From Bacteroidales bacterium (lineage in GTDB: Bacteria > Bacteroidota > Bacteroidia > Bacteroidales > UBA932), in the NCBI GenBank assembly GCA_017429205.1, contig JAFRPH010000049.1, positions 1-63,868 of the forward strand: a stretch of 63,868 nt of DNA, in the 5' to 3' direction. The first letter of the stretch is position 1. Each line of letters begins with the position of its first letter. Of this stretch, positions 62,525 to 63,868 are shown in pieces. Made by a program: the position numbers and the translations under genes. Below the pieces are notes generated by a model. It was not told the DNA's origin and did not search any database. It saw only the letters and a list, made by a program, of their open reading frames with translations.

Positions 62525-63868
62525 ATGAGGAACAAGATTAAATACCTGTTGTTCGCCTTTTTGGCTTGCCAGACGCTGCCTGGCTGCGGCGGGCCGGACC
62601 TCGTGACCGCCGTCGACGGCAGCGAGGGTCCCCTGGTGATCTATCCGGACTACAAGGAGGTCACCATTCCGGCCAGCATTGCGCCGCTCAATTTCCGGTA
62701 TGCCATGCCGGATGTCCGGCATGCGCGGACGACCTTCACCCTGGGTGACAAGTCCGTCGTGCTCAGAGGGACCGAGGTGGAATGGCGCCTGGGCCAATGG
62801 AAGGCTTTTCTGGCCGATGCGGCCGGCCGGACCGTCACGGTGAAGGCGGAGGCCGTCGTGAACGGACAGAAGGTTTCCGACCAGTGGTCCATTTTCGTAA
62901 GCGAAGATCCGATGGACGGCTGGCTGACCTACCGCCTCATCGAACCGTCCTACCAGATGTACAACGAGGTCTCGATCCGGGAACGCTGTGTCGAGACTTT
63001 CGAGGAAACGGTCCTCTGCGACCACCGGGTGACGGACAACGCCTGTATGAACTGTCATGTCCATGGACAGTCGCGCGGGGATTATTCCCTCTACTACATC
63101 CGTGGTCCCCAGGGCGGCAGCATCCTGAACCAGAACGGCAAGCTCCGGAAGCTCTCGCTCAAGAACGATGACATGCTTTCCGCCACCGTATACGGGGAAC
63201 TTCACCCGGACGGCCGTTTCGGCGTGTTCTCCACCAATATCATCCTGCCGAGTTTCCATACCCTGACGGGCATGCGGATGGAGGTCTTCGACACCGGGTC
63301 CGACCTGACGGTCGCGGATTTCGAGAACAACCGGATGATCAACGTCCCGCATGTGGCCCGGCCCGACAAGTTCGAGACGTTCCCGTGCTTCTCGGCCGAC
63401 GGGCGTTCGGTCTACTACTGCGTGGCGGACTCGGTGGCCCTGCCCGAGAACGTCCAGGAATGCCTCTACGACCTCGTCCGGGCCGATTTCGACCCTGAGA
63501 CCGGACTCATCGGCGAGCAGGTGGACACGGTCTGGAGTGCGCGGACGAACAACGGTTCCGTCTGCCATCCGAAGGTCTCTCCGGACGGCCGCTGGCTGAT
63601 GTTCACCGTGGCCGATTACGGCACTTTCCCGTTGTTCCATCCCGAATGCACCCTGTACCTGGCGGACCTGCAGTCCGGCGAAATCCGTCCGATGGACGAG
63701 ATCAAGGGGGACAAGTCCGATTCCTATCACAGCTGGTCCTCCAACAGCCGCTGGTTCGTCTTTGCGAGCAAGCGGGGCGACGGGCAGTACGGGAAGCCCT
63801 ATTTCTGCCACCTGGACGCGGACGGGCGCACGACCAAGCCGTTCGTCCTGCCGCAGAAATCCGCCCGC
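62525..63868 (+). CDS. Lipoprotein with TolB/PD40-like propeller repeats and one CxxCH haem motif (3' end cut by window)
   Basis: 448 residues visible; the frame is still open at the window end. The lipoprotein signal MRNKIKYLLFAFLACQTLPG is followed by CGG, with cysteine at residue 22. An Ig-like N-terminal part precedes CMNCH (residues 174-178), a single c-type haem attachment motif, followed by HVHGQSRGDY. After this come WD40-like/PD40 repeats: FPCFSADGRSVYYC, HPKVSPDGRWLMFT and HSWSSNSRWFVFASKRGDGQ. This looks like a TolB-type propeller with an attached haem site. It starts 3 bases after the membrane-protein gene. Redox role possible; substrate or partner unknown. Confidence 0.88.
   Translation, partial: MRNKIKYLLFAFLACQTLPGCGGPDLVTAVDGSEGPLVIYPDYKEVTIPASIAPLNFRYAMPDVRHARTTFTLGDKSVVLRGTEVEWRLGQWKAFLADAAGRTVTVKAEAVVNGQKVSDQWSIFVSEDPMDGWLTYRLIEPSYQMYNEVSIRERCVETFEETVLCDHRVTDNACMNCHVHGQSRGDYSLYYIRGPQGGSILNQNGKLRKLSLKNDDMLSATVYGELHPDGRFGVFSTNIILPSFHTLTGMRMEVFDTGSDLTVADFENNRMINVPHVARPDKFETFPCFSADGRSVYYCVADSVALPENVQECLYDLVRADFDPETGLIGEQVDTVWSARTNNGSVCHPKVSPDGRWLMFTVADYGTFPLFHPECTLYLADLQSGEIRPMDEIKGDKSDSYHSWSSNSRWFVFASKRGDGQYGKPYFCHLDADGRTTKPFVLPQKSAR

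Overview
The window is a GC-rich stretch of a Bacteroidales (Bacteroidota) chromosome, most likely from an uncultured gut or rumen lineage. The evidence is two SusC/SusD pairs, a hybrid two-component regulator (HTCS), many surface lipoproteins, and promoters that nearly all carry the Bacteroidota -7 box (TAnnTTTG) instead of a sigma70 -10 box. Shine-Dalgarno sites are not obvious. No tRNA, rRNA, CRISPR array, transposase or phage gene was seen.

Layout. 1-15198 is mostly housekeeping: the 3' part of rpoC, an orphan lipoprotein, cysS, an exonuclease III, a YbhN-aroE-ssb cluster, a four-gene operon (PfkB kinase, DUF6913-like protein, small exporter, lipoprotein hydrolase), a TrmH-like methyltransferase and lysS. 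15453-21885 encodes envelope proteins: an OmpA-family protein, a 1539-residue acidic coiled-coil lipoprotein and a small predicted barrel. 22336-32096 is polysaccharide utilisation locus 1 (PUL1): susC, susD, a GH30 enzyme (probably a beta-1,6-glucanase type), a duplicated surface glycan-binding lipoprotein, then a transmembrane TPR/HTH regulator. 32165-35690 is a hexose module: galM divergent from a glucose/galactose transporter and a ROK kinase.

35801-42120 is a complete L-arabinose operon on the minus strand (NUDIX regulator, SSS symporter, araD, araA, FGGY kinase), divergent from a GH97 enzyme. The shared promoter region holds two matched inverted repeats, the best operator candidates in the window. 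44340-61001 is a glucuronoxylan/arabinoxylan region: GH43, GPH transporter, GH10 xylanase with inserted binding modules, GH115 alpha-glucuronidase, HTCS, and a second susC/susD pair. The modules fit together: xylan is cut outside the cell, SusCD imports oligomers, GH115 and GH43 remove side groups or terminal residues, and released arabinose enters the ara pathway. 61109-63868 starts an unrelated pair: a polytopic DUF6057-like protein and a lipoprotein with beta-propeller-like repeats and one CxxCH haem motif, cut off by the window end.

The most unusual observations are: (1) short dispersed palindromic repeats, copies of which lie in frame inside cysS and the TrmH-like gene; (2) the OmpA plus giant lipoprotein operon; (3) the paired operators between the ara operon and GH97; (4) twin 14-bp hairpins at 44238-44324; (5) several promoters whose -7 box lies a few bases from the start codon, predicting leaderless mRNAs.
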